DNA of 64,000 bases, from assembly GCF_001434785.1 (NCBI RefSeq), contig NZ_AZDT01000042.1, forward strand, positions 41,904-105,903, read 5' to 3'. Below the pieces are notes generated by a model. That model was not told where the DNA came from. It ran no database searches and saw only the letters and a list, made by a program, of their open reading frames with translations. The DNA is from Levilactobacillus namurensis DSM 19117 (GTDB lineage Bacteria > Bacillota > Bacilli > Lactobacillales > Lactobacillaceae). Shown here piece after piece: positions 33,165-40,527 of the stretch (position 1 is the first letter of the stretch; each line of letters opens with the position of its first letter). The position numbers were made by a program, and so were the translations under genes.

Positions 33165-34353
33165 GTGACGAAAAAAAACGAAACGGGCCATTTTTATCTT
33201 AATCTTCAGTGAATTCCTGGTGTGTCTGGGAATCAGTCTGGTCATTCCGGTGATGCCGTTCATCAAGAACGACTTGCATCTGACCGCAACGGATATGGGG
33301 GTCATGAACGCGTTATTCGCCTTCGCCCAGTTCGTGGCGTCGCCCATCATTGGGCGGGTCTCCGACCGCATCGGCCGGAAGCCGGTCTTGACGGCGGGGC
33401 TGTTCTTATTCATGGCGTCGGAATTCCTATTCGCCTTGACCAACCAGTTAATGGTCTTTAACATTTCGCGGTTGATTGGCGGTCTTTCCGCCGCGATGGT
33501 GGTCCCGACCGCCATGGCCCTGGCCGCCGATATCACCACCCGTCAACAACGAGCGCGGGTGATTGGGTGGTTGTCCGCCGCCTTCAGTGGGGGCCTGATC
33601 TTGGGGCCCGGAATCGGGGGCATCCTCGCCGGCTTCAGTTATAAGACCCCGTTTTGGGTCGCCGGAACCCTAGGCTTGATCAGTGCCATCATCCTGATCA
33701 CGTTGCTGCCTAGTGACGCGGAACAGGATGAAGTCGCGGATGCGCCGGTGGTCGATGAACCGACCAGCCACCCCATGACGCGGGCCTTTTGGACGGTCCC
33801 CATCATCATCTTATTTACCATGATCCTGGTGTCGTCGTTCGGCCTGCAAGGGTTTGAAAGTATCTATAGTATTTACGTCAACGAAGTCTTCAACTTTAGC
33901 CTGAGCAACATTGCGTTGGTTCTGACTTTAAACGGGTTGATTTCGCTGTTCCTCCAGGTTGCCCTGTTTGACGGGATGGTCCGGCGGTTCGGGGAACGGG
34001 CCGTGATTCGGACGTGCTTTTTCCTAGCCGCCATCTGTACGATTTGGATCACCCAAGCCCACACCAAGGTGGAAGTCATCATCGCCACATTGGTGATCTT
34101 CTCTGCGTTTGACCTCTTACGGCCCGCGATTACCACCTTGCTGACTAAGGCCAGTGAGGCCAACCAGGGGCTGATCAACGGGTTGAACATGTCCCTGACC
34201 AGTGTCGGGAATATCGTGGGACCCATCATGTCGGGGATGTTACTGGATATGAATCCTCATTACCCGTACTTAGTCGTGTCCGGTTTCCTGATCGTATCGT
34301 TCGTAATGGCCTTCCTCTTACGCCAGCCTCAGGCGACGCAACCAGCAGAATAG
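33165..34353 (+). CDS. MFS drug-efflux-type transporter with 5' frameshift
   Basis: A 12-helix major facilitator of the DHA1 drug:H+ antiporter group (GRVSDRIGRKPVL motif A; GPGIGGILAGF motif C). The natural start is the GTG at 33165, seven bases after an AGGGGTGG site. From there the frame hits a TGA at about 33210 because of a run of eight A (33171-33178); with seven A it reads MTKKTKRAIFILIFSEFL and joins the long frame, giving about 395 residues. Without slippage only the portion from GTG 33220 could be made, lacking most of helix 1 and without a ribosome-binding site. Either an error, a null mutation or slippage control. Confidence 0.85.
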
Positions 34354-34359
34354 AGAGAA

Positions 34360-34393
34360 AAGACGACCAACCGTTTCTGGCTGGTCGTTTTTG
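34360..34393 (+). terminator. Terminator of MFS gene
   Basis: Stem ACGACCA/TGGTCGT plus T5. Confidence 0.85.
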
Positions 34394-34432
34394 ATTGCGC
34401 CCATAAGGGGACAGGGGCGGAACCGCAGCAGA

Positions 34433-34750
34433 CAAAAAAATCCATTAGCCATGCACTAATGGATTCCTAATTCCGATGACCAAGGTCATGCGATTTCCGC
34501 GTCAGTTCCTGTCGGCACTCCCCCAAGCGACGATGATGATGGAACTGAGTAGGTTAGTTAGAAAGAATCAAGCGAAGTGTCATTCCCCCAAACGACACCG
34601 GTTGTTGGTTGATTAAGGGTACGGGTAACTGCCCGTACTTGGGTGACGTGATCAGCACTCCCCAGTAGTGATCAGTCACTCAGGATAGGCGTTAGGCAAG
34701 TCACCATCACGGGATTGAGTTCGTGATGCTCACTGCCTTAACCTCTATCT
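34433..34750 (-). ncRNA. Candidate structured small RNA with G-rich loops
   Basis: No ORF. On the minus strand a chain of hairpins ends in an intrinsic terminator (CCATTAG/CTAATGG plus T7; 34434-34462). Three hairpins expose near-identical G-rich loops: TACTGGGGAGTGC inside GTGAC-GTGATCA arms (about 34642-34679), TTTGGGGGAATG inside GTGTC/GACAC (34577-34598), and CTTGGGGGAGTGC inside a CAGTTCC/GGAACTG stem (34503-34547). A further stem, GTACGGG/CCCGTAC, lies at 34619-34638, and ATCACG/CGTGAT at 34706-34728. The repeat of the same loop in different stems suggests protein or RNA binding. The 5' end and promoter are not clear. I do not recognise it as a known RNA family. Confidence 0.55.
34434..34462 (-). 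terminator. Intrinsic terminator of candidate small RNA
   Basis: On the minus strand, CCATTAG-TGCATGG-CTAATGG followed by T7. No coding gene on this strand ends here. Confidence 0.8.
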
Positions 34751-34803
34751 GTGACCCATTGTAACGGATCTGTAACATTTATATAATCCCATAATTTAAT
34801 CAT

Positions 34804-34847
34804 CTGATTACTAAAATTAACTACCTGATGACTAAAGGCGTTATACT
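34804..34847 (+). promoter_or_regulatory. AraC-type direct repeats and promoter
   Basis: CTGATTACTAAA (34804-34815) and CTGATGACTAAA (34825-34836) are direct repeats exactly 21 bp apart, ending five bases before a -10 TATACT (34842-34847). That is the usual geometry of an AraC-family activator site and there is no good -35, fitting activator dependence. Probable autoregulation of the gene at 34950. Confidence 0.6.
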
Positions 34848-34949
34848 ATTAACGACTACCAGGATTTCGGTAGGTGGATTGGACGATGGTTATTCCCGGG
34901 ACACGCACGAGTGCTTCGGGGGTAGCTGGCAAAATTGGGGGTAACCAGG

Positions 34950-35810
34950 ATGCCACGACCTTATCATGAACGGCTAAACTTCGGCAAGGACTTGCCATTG
35001 CAGATCATTTCACACGGAACGGGGGGACCCAAGGCGGCGCTGCCACACTGGCACCAAGCGGTCGAACTCTGCTACGTCTACCGGGGGACGCCGGGGACGG
35101 CCCACATCGGCAGCTCGACCTTTCAGCTGCAGGCCCACCACCTGTACGTGATCAATTCGGAAGTCGTGCACAGCTTTGAGTCCGTTTTGGATGAAGACGA
35201 CCAGGTCATCACGCTCTTGTTGCCGGGGGGCTGGTTACGGACCACGGTGGACGCCGAACAGCTTCCGGTCTGGGGTCCCATCGATCTGAACCTCGATACG
35301 CCGCAGTACCGGTTCTTGAACCAGGCCTTACAGGTCTTAGTCACGCACGCCATCAATCCGGCCGAAGATCGGGGGACCTACCTGATCACGCTGGGGGCGG
35401 AATACCAGTTGGTGGGCGAGCTCCTCCAGCGGCTGACGGTCAAGGGTGAGCTGGATAACGACCAGTTGCCGTTACCTCAGCCGTTACGAAAGGCGGTTAA
35501 TTTGATTCAAGAGCACTACGCCGAACCCGTTTCGATTGCGGCTCTGGCGGCGGAGTTAAATTACTCCAGTGTCTACTTTTCTCGCTATTTCAAGGCCTAT
35601 CTGGGGGTTTCCCCCAAGGTCTACTTAGGGCAGATTCGCCTGGAGCGCTCGACGGCCTTACTGCTGAGCACCCAGGACTCGATCCAAGAGATTGCCCGAA
35701 AGACCGGCTTTCGGACGGAGAAGAACTTCTTTGTGACCTTTAAGCAACACTACCAGATGACCCCCAAGACTTACCGGGAGACTTACGCGGCCCGGCAATC
35801 TTGGGCCTAA
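34950..35810 (+). CDS. AraC-family regulator with cupin sensor
   Basis: A 286-residue regulator: N-terminal cupin-like ligand domain (about 25-110; LPHWHQAVELCYVYRG, IGSSTFQLQAHHLYVI) and two C-terminal HTH units (about 185-283; EPVSIAALAAELNYSSVYFSRYFKAYLGVSPKVYL and IQEIARKTGFRTEKNFFVTFKQHYQMTPKTYR). The ATG at 34950 follows a GGGGGTAACCAGG stretch. AraC proteins with such cupins sense sugars or related small molecules; no sugar genes are adjacent, so the target is unclear. The 34.43-34.75 kb RNA lies divergently upstream. Confidence 0.92.
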   Translation: MPRPYHERLNFGKDLPLQIISHGTGGPKAALPHWHQAVELCYVYRGTPGTAHIGSSTFQLQAHHLYVINSEVVHSFESVLDEDDQVITLLLPGGWLRTTVDAEQLPVWGPIDLNLDTPQYRFLNQALQVLVTHAINPAEDRGTYLITLGAEYQLVGELLQRLTVKGELDNDQLPLPQPLRKAVNLIQEHYAEPVSIAALAAELNYSSVYFSRYFKAYLGVSPKVYLGQIRLERSTALLLSTQDSIQEIARKTGFRTEKNFFVTFKQHYQMTPKTYRETYAARQSWA

Positions 35811-35814
35811 CCGG

Positions 35815-35843
35815 TTGCTTGTGAGTAGTTTTTATGGTAAACT
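35815..35843 (+). promoter_or_regulatory. Promoter of ABC-F gene
   Basis: -35 TTGCTT (35815-35820), 17-base spacer, -10 TAAACT (35838-35843). Predicted start near 35850 leaves a leader of about 160 bases. Confidence 0.6.
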
Positions 35844-35872
35844 AACGCAACATTGCCACAGCGAATTCATGA

Positions 35873-35907
35873 CCAGCGTGGGCGCGTAAACGTCCCGTTG
35901 GTTTTTT
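35873..35907 (+). terminator. Leader terminator (putative attenuator) before ABC-F gene
   Basis: CCAGCGTGGGCG pairs imperfectly with CGTCCCGTTGG and is followed by T6, within the leader and about 105 bases upstream of the coding start. Antibiotic-inducible ABC-F genes are often controlled by such leader attenuation. Confidence 0.5.
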
Positions 35908-36011
35908 CTAGGAAAAATTGACTGGGGCAAGCCTGATCGCGGTTCTTTAAATGTGGAAGCGTGGATCTTATCTAGAAATTATCGAAAAAAAGTTCACGGA
36001 GGGATCGTTAT

Positions 36012-37646
36012 ATGCTAACCGTTTCGAATGTCAGTATGCAGTTTTCCGGTCGGAAGCTCTACAGTGATGTTAACTTAAAATTTACGCCCGGTAACTGTTA
36101 CGGGGTGATTGGCGCGAACGGCGCGGGGAAATCCACGCTGCTCAAGATCATTGAAGGGCGGCTGCAACCCACTACCGGGAACGTCGCTCTGGGGCCTAAC
36201 GAACGGCTTTCCAGCCTGAACCAAGATCACTTTGCCTTCGAAGACGAAGTGGTTTTGGACACGGTCATCCGGGGACACCAAAAATTGTACGATATTATGA
36301 CCGAGAAGAACGCCATTTACCTCAAGCCCGACTTCAGCGATGAAGATGGCCTGCGGGCGGCGGAACTCGAAGGTGAATTCGGCGAAATGGGCGGCTGGGA
36401 AGCCGAATCCGAAGCCAGTCAGCTCTTGCAGGGGATGGGGATCGGCGAAGCGCTGCATTCCCTAAAGATGAGTGACTTGACCGAACCGCAAAAGGTGAAG
36501 GTCTTACTGGCGCAAGCCCTGTTCGGTCACCCTGACGTCTTGATCTTGGACGAACCGACCAACGGGTTGGACGTTCAGACCATCAGCTGGTTGGAGAACT
36601 TCCTGGCGGATTACGAAAACACCGTGATCGTGGTCTCCCATGACCGGCACTTCTTGAACCAGGTTTGCACGCACATCTGTGACGTGGACTTCAACCAGAT
36701 TACCTTGTTCGTGGGGAACTACGACTTCTGGTTAGAATCCAGTCAGTTAGCGGCCCAATTGAAGGCTAACGCCAACGCCAAGAAGGCCGACCAGATCAAG
36801 CAGTTACAAGATTTCGTGGCGCGGTTCAGTGCCAACGCGTCGAAGTCCAAGCAGGCCACTTCCCGGAAGAAGCAATTGGAAAAGATTACTTTAGACGACA
36901 TCAAGCCGTCTTCGCGGAAGTACCCCTACATCCACTTCACGCCAGAACGGGAATTAGGAAATGACTTGGTGCGGGTCGAACACCTGTCTAAGTCGATCGA
37001 CGGCGTTCCCGTCTTCCAGGACCTGTCCTTTACCTTGCGGCCGGGCGAAAAGACGGCGTTCATTAGCCGTAACGACCTGACCACGACCGTGTTGATGCAG
37101 ATCCTGGGGGGCAACTTAGAACCCGATGCCGGGACCGTGACTTGGGGCCAGACCACGAGTCGGACCTACCTGCCCAAGAACGTTAACGAGTTCTTCGACG
37201 GCAACGACCTGCAACTGGTCGACTGGTTACGCCAATACGCGACTAAGGAAGAAAGTGACAACACGTTCCTGCGCGGCTTCTTAGGGAAGATGCTCTTCTC
37301 CGGCGAAGACGTGACGCGGCAGGTCAGCGTGATGTCCGGGGGTGAAAAGGTCCGGGCGATGTTATCCAAGATGATGTTGAGTAAGGCCAACGTCCTGGTC
37401 TTGGACGACCCGACCAACCACTTGGACCTGGAATCCATTACGTCCTTGAACGACAGTCTGGTGGCCTTCACCGGCAGTATGCTGTTCACGTCCCATGACC
37501 ACGAGTTCATTCAGACCATTGCCAACCGTATTATTGAGGTTGGACCGAACGGGCTGGTGGACCGGGCAGACACCACTTACGATGAGTTCCTAGCCCACGT
37601 TGAGGCTCAGGCCCAAGTAGCGGCGCTCTACGAAACGGCTGAATAG
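36012..37646 (+). CDS. ABC-F protein (YbiT/YkpA-like)
   Basis: A 544-residue soluble protein with two ABC domains and no membrane part, of the ribosome-binding ABC-F class. NBD1 Walker A GANGAGKS is at 34-41, Walker B VLILDEPTNGLD. The NBD1 signature reads LTEPQKVKVLL rather than LSGGQ, as seen also in YbiT. The linker contains the conserved FSANASKSKQATSRKKQLEKI stretch in part. In NBD2 the Walker A position reads SRNDLTTT, lacking the Lys, while MSGGEKVR and VLVLDDPTNHLD are kept. It acts in translation rather than transport. A leader terminator suggests conditional expression. Confidence 0.92.
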   Translation: MLTVSNVSMQFSGRKLYSDVNLKFTPGNCYGVIGANGAGKSTLLKIIEGRLQPTTGNVALGPNERLSSLNQDHFAFEDEVVLDTVIRGHQKLYDIMTEKNAIYLKPDFSDEDGLRAAELEGEFGEMGGWEAESEASQLLQGMGIGEALHSLKMSDLTEPQKVKVLLAQALFGHPDVLILDEPTNGLDVQTISWLENFLADYENTVIVVSHDRHFLNQVCTHICDVDFNQITLFVGNYDFWLESSQLAAQLKANANAKKADQIKQLQDFVARFSANASKSKQATSRKKQLEKITLDDIKPSSRKYPYIHFTPERELGNDLVRVEHLSKSIDGVPVFQDLSFTLRPGEKTAFISRNDLTTTVLMQILGGNLEPDAGTVTWGQTTSRTYLPKNVNEFFDGNDLQLVDWLRQYATKEESDNTFLRGFLGKMLFSGEDVTRQVSVMSGGEKVRAMLSKMMLSKANVLVLDDPTNHLDLESITSLNDSLVAFTGSMLFTSHDHEFIQTIANRIIEVGPNGLVDRADTTYDEFLAHVEAQAQVAALYETAE

Positions 37647-37660
37647 GTGACGATTAGAAA

Positions 37661-37698
37661 ATAACGCCCCAAGACGGATTGTCTTGGGGCGTTATTTT
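37661..37698 (+). terminator. Terminator of ABC-F gene
   Basis: Perfect stem AAATAACGCCCCAAGAC / GTCTTGGGGCGTTATTT. Confidence 0.92.
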
Positions 37699-38337
37699 GG
37701 TTTGGTTAAGGCTAATGGGAGCCATCTGGTCATCATGACCAGGCCGTCAGGAAACGGAGTATGGCTAGAATGAGAGGTGTCTAAGCGATGAATCACTTAG
37801 ATTGTTATTTAATTCACAATTGATTGTAGCCTATTTTGACGAAATATACAACCGTTTTGCATGCAATTTACCATGTAAGTGGTCCATCTAATTAAAGTTT
37901 CATTGGTCACTTTTAATGAAAGACTAAATGGTTAGTTTTTCAAGGTGTCCCGGGGAGTCGATACGGACGGCCACAAAGGGAACAATTACTTGAAGATGTT
38001 GGTTGGACAGGCCTTGGCGAGCTGCCCAGTAAAGTACGTGTCAAAAGTAATGGGTTGCGGTCAGACGGCTTCGCTTAAAGTGATGAGGTGGTTCCTGGGG
38101 AGAAGAATTCGATGGGGGTCGGTCCTTAAACTGATTGTGTTAGGGGAAAACTGAAGCGGTTATGTTCTGAAAAGGAGCATGTAAAGTTTACGTTAAATCG
38201 TTACTAATTTCACAATAAAAGTTAACTAAATTCAGGGGCGGAGGTTCCGGAGTGTCTGGTTAGCGCAAATAGAAGGGGCTGGGATAAAGCACCCCCTTCC
38301 TACGTTTATGCAAGGGGCAGACTGTGGCAATTCCCCC
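37699..38337. other. Gene-free AT-rich stretch
   Basis: About 640 bases. A 69-codon frame at 37945-38154 has no convincing ribosome-binding site, no hydrophobic or domain pattern, and I do not accept it as a gene. Nothing else is recognisable. Confidence 0.4.
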
Positions 38338-38491
38338 GCCTTACCGGTTGGTCCTGAAGAGGCTGGAACGTGGTGGGCACGACTTGAAGCCAAAGAGCGG
38401 TCTTCAAGCTCGGCCTTTGGGTAAGCCAGCTGAAAAACGCTGACTAACCCAAACGACACCACTGAGCCTCTTCAGGACCAACCTCACGGCT
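38338..38491 (+). repeat. Structured intergenic repeat, copy D (variant arms)
   Basis: Full-length copy whose stems differ from A-C but still pair: outer GGTTGGTCCTGAAGAGGCT with AGCCTCTTCAGGACCAACC; TGGTG/CACCA where others have CCGTG/CACGG; CTTGAAG/CTTCAAG; TTTGGGT/ACCCAAA; CAGC/GCTG. Loop segments GGGCAC, GGCCT and AACGC are kept. Confidence 0.9.
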
Positions 38492-38747
38492 AAATTGTGT
38501 GTACTAAAAATGATGCTTTCTGACATTTGGACAACATGTGTGATTGCTAATCAGTCAAGTTTTATCAGACCTCAAATCAATGGTGTACGTCATCATATAC
38601 TTGATGGTACAGACGGTTGACAGTAAATGACCACTGTGACCTTATCTTGTATAGGATGAGGTTTTTAAATGATCATAGGCGTCACCAATATGCTTGGGGA
38701 CCATGGTTTATTGGCAAATCATGTTCCGTTATGGTTACACGACTGTA
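38492..38747. other. Spacer between repeats D and E
   Basis: 256 AT-rich bases without ORF or clear signal, between two oppositely oriented structured repeats. Confidence 0.3.
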
Positions 38748-38901
38748 AGCCGAGAGGACGGCCAGACAAGGCTCAGCCGTGAAATTTTCCTTGGTGAGCG
38801 TTTCTTAGCTCGCCTAGGAAAAGGTCAGCTTGGGGACTATGGACTTGGGGCGTCAAGTTGTGCCCACGGCGTTCCAGCCTTGTCTGGCCGTCCGGTAAGG
38901 C
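38748..38901 (-). repeat. Structured intergenic repeat, copy E
   Basis: Minus-strand full-length copy. Outer arm AGACAAGGCT/AGCCTTGTCT shows a G-C to A-T compensatory change relative to copies A-C; GACGG/CCGTC also pairs. The first hairpin is eroded (CTTG/CAAG only). The long hairpin is TTTTCCT/AGGAAAA. Confidence 0.85.
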
Positions 38902-38985
38902 GAATGACGATCGCAATGGTTTTGGTTTTACAGCGCTAATCTTAGGATTATGCACACTGACTAATCGCCGCTTGTCCCCAGCTCA

Positions 38986-39020
38986 AATTAAAGAGCCCCG
39001 GACGTGGGTCCGGAGCTCTG
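38986..39020 (-). terminator. Terminator of nucleoside hydrolase gene
   Basis: On the minus strand AGAGCTCCGGAC / GTCCGGGGCTCT followed by TTAATTT, 20 bases after the stop codon. Confidence 0.8.
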
Positions 39021-39039
39021 GGGATAGGGATGACGAGAT

Positions 39040-39978
39040 TTAATCGGCTAATTGGGCCAATTCGTCGATGCGCCGGAAGAAACCGTCGTGATCGACCGTG
39101 GTGACTAACGTGATTGGCCGGCCATCGGCAACTTCGAAGGTCCGACCTTGGCCGGGGCCCGTAGTCAAGACGTCGGTGGTCACGGTCTTGGTGGTCACAA
39201 GACTAGGCGTGTCACTGGCGACCGTGGTCAGGACGTCCCACAGGAAGTAGGTCGAGTTGGTCTCGAAGTGTTCCAGCGGTGGAACCAACGCGTAGCCTTG
39301 ACCGATGAAATCGAGGGCGGGGTGTTGCCGTAAGGTCGCCCAGTGTTGCCGGACGGCTGGCGTTAAGGGCACTTGGTGGGTACTTTCTAGGCCGACCATC
39401 TGAATGGTCAGTGGACTGTCCCAGACCGTCTTTACGGCTTGCGGGTCCCAGTAGGCGTTCCATTCCACGGTACCGTCCTGTTCGGGTTCGGCGACGTTGC
39501 CCCGGTTGTCGAGCGTACCGCCCATCCAGTAGAGCCGGTCGATCTTATCGGCGATGCTGGGGTCGGTCTCTAAGGCCCGAGCCAGGTCCGTTAACGGGCC
39601 CGTCATGACCAGGGTGGTCTTGCCGGCGGTTGCTTGGACCTTATCGATCAAGTCCAAGTGAGCGGGCTTCGAGGCGATGGGGGTGTTGATTGTGCCGCTT
39701 TCGTTAAGAATTGGGAGAGCATCTAGGCTGAAGGCGTCCATGCGCCATTCCTTAGGGAAGGGGTGGACACCGCGAGAATTTGATGCGGCTACGTTCAGCG
39801 TGGCACCGTGACTGAACCGGTCAATCACCTTGCGACTGGCTGAGACGGCGGGTTCGAGATAGGCGTCCGCGCCAATCACGCCCACCCCGGTCAGGTGAAC
39901 ATCGGGCATTTGTAACAGGAGTAACAGGGAGACTAAGTCATCGACACTGCCATCATGGTTAAAATAAACGTTACGCAT
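39040..39978 (-). CDS. Nucleoside hydrolase family protein
   Basis: A 312-residue N-ribohydrolase that splits nucleosides into base and ribose. The N-terminal calcium-binding motif reads HDGSVDD (residues 8-14), a known variant of DTDPGxDD; LVMTGPLTDLARAL and WNAYWDPQAVK are further family stretches. The ATG at 39978 follows AAAGGAGAG; the longer frame starts upstream of that site. No permease is adjacent. Substrate preference (purine or pyrimidine) cannot be read. Confidence 0.9.
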   Translation of the reverse strand: MRNVYFNHDGSVDDLVSLLLLLQMPDVHLTGVGVIGADAYLEPAVSASRKVIDRFSHGATLNVAASNSRGVHPFPKEWRMDAFSLDALPILNESGTINTPIASKPAHLDLIDKVQATAGKTTLVMTGPLTDLARALETDPSIADKIDRLYWMGGTLDNRGNVAEPEQDGTVEWNAYWDPQAVKTVWDSPLTIQMVGLESTHQVPLTPAVRQHWATLRQHPALDFIGQGYALVPPLEHFETNSTYFLWDVLTTVASDTPSLVTTKTVTTDVLTTGPGQGRTFEVADGRPITLVTTVDHDGFFRRIDELAQLAD

Positions 39979-40145
39979 AGAAACTCTCCTTTTAAACACG
40001 AACATTAAATGCTACATTCGTTTTGATAGTTCTAATAGTAACCAATTCCCGAGGAAAAGGCAAGGTAAGCGGCTTATTTTAGTTAGGGTTAAGCCCCGTC
40101 TGGTATTCTAGAGGCATCCTCAGAAACTAGAAAGGAATCGATACC

Positions 40146-40367
40146 ATGGAACGACGACCGAATCAAGGGCCCAAACGATGGTTAGTTCTGCTAGTTGCCG
40201 GCATTCTCTTGTTCGTCGGTGGCGGCGGAACGGGGTACATGTTAGGCCAGCAACAGGCTAAGACGGCCCAAGCTAAGCAGATGAAGAAGGGACCGCGGGG
40301 GATGAATGGCAAACGTCCGAGCGGTCAACCTAGCGATCTCCCCAGTCAAAGCAGCAGTAGCAAATAA
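40146..40367 (+). CDS. Small single-TM basic protein
   Basis: A 73-residue protein: short basic N-terminus, one hydrophobic helix (about 12-34, Gly-rich end), then a Gln/Lys/Ser-rich tail, probably outside the membrane by the signal-anchor rule. An AGAAAGGAATCG ribosome-binding site and its own terminator (40373-40402) support it as a real gene. Small anchored proteins of this kind are common in lactobacilli; function unknown. Confidence 0.7.
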   Translation: MERRPNQGPKRWLVLLVAGILLFVGGGGTGYMLGQQQAKTAQAKQMKKGPRGMNGKRPSGQPSDLPSQSSSSK

Positions 40368-40372
40368 CGAAC

Positions 40373-40402
40373 AATGGCCGACTTAACCAGTCGGCCATTT
40401 TA
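40373..40402 (+). terminator. Rho-independent terminator
   Basis: Stem AATGGCCGACT/AGTCGGCCATT plus TT, five bases after the small gene. Confidence 0.9.
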
Positions 40403-40463
40403 TGATTTAGATAGTAATTGGTTAGGCGGAGCATTCCAGCTAGCACATTAACGATATAGATGA

Positions 40464-40500
40464 AAACAGCCCGTCAGGTTAGTCGCCTGACGGGCTGTTT
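40464..40500. terminator. Bidirectional terminator
   Basis: Perfect AAACAGCCCGTCAGG / CCTGACGGGCTGTTT between convergent genes; serves the arylsulfotransferase gene on the minus strand. Confidence 0.88.
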
Positions 40501-40527
40501 AGTGGTGGAATCTGTGCAATTGAAAAC

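Noticed and set aside
37945..38154. 69-codon frame
   Set aside because: No ribosome-binding site, no domain or hydrophobic pattern, lies in AT-rich spacer.
38694..38939. Frame over repeat copy E, and minus frames such as 43188-43418 (EDGQTGLSRKIFLGER)
   Set aside because: Same reason; these are reverse readings of the structured repeat.
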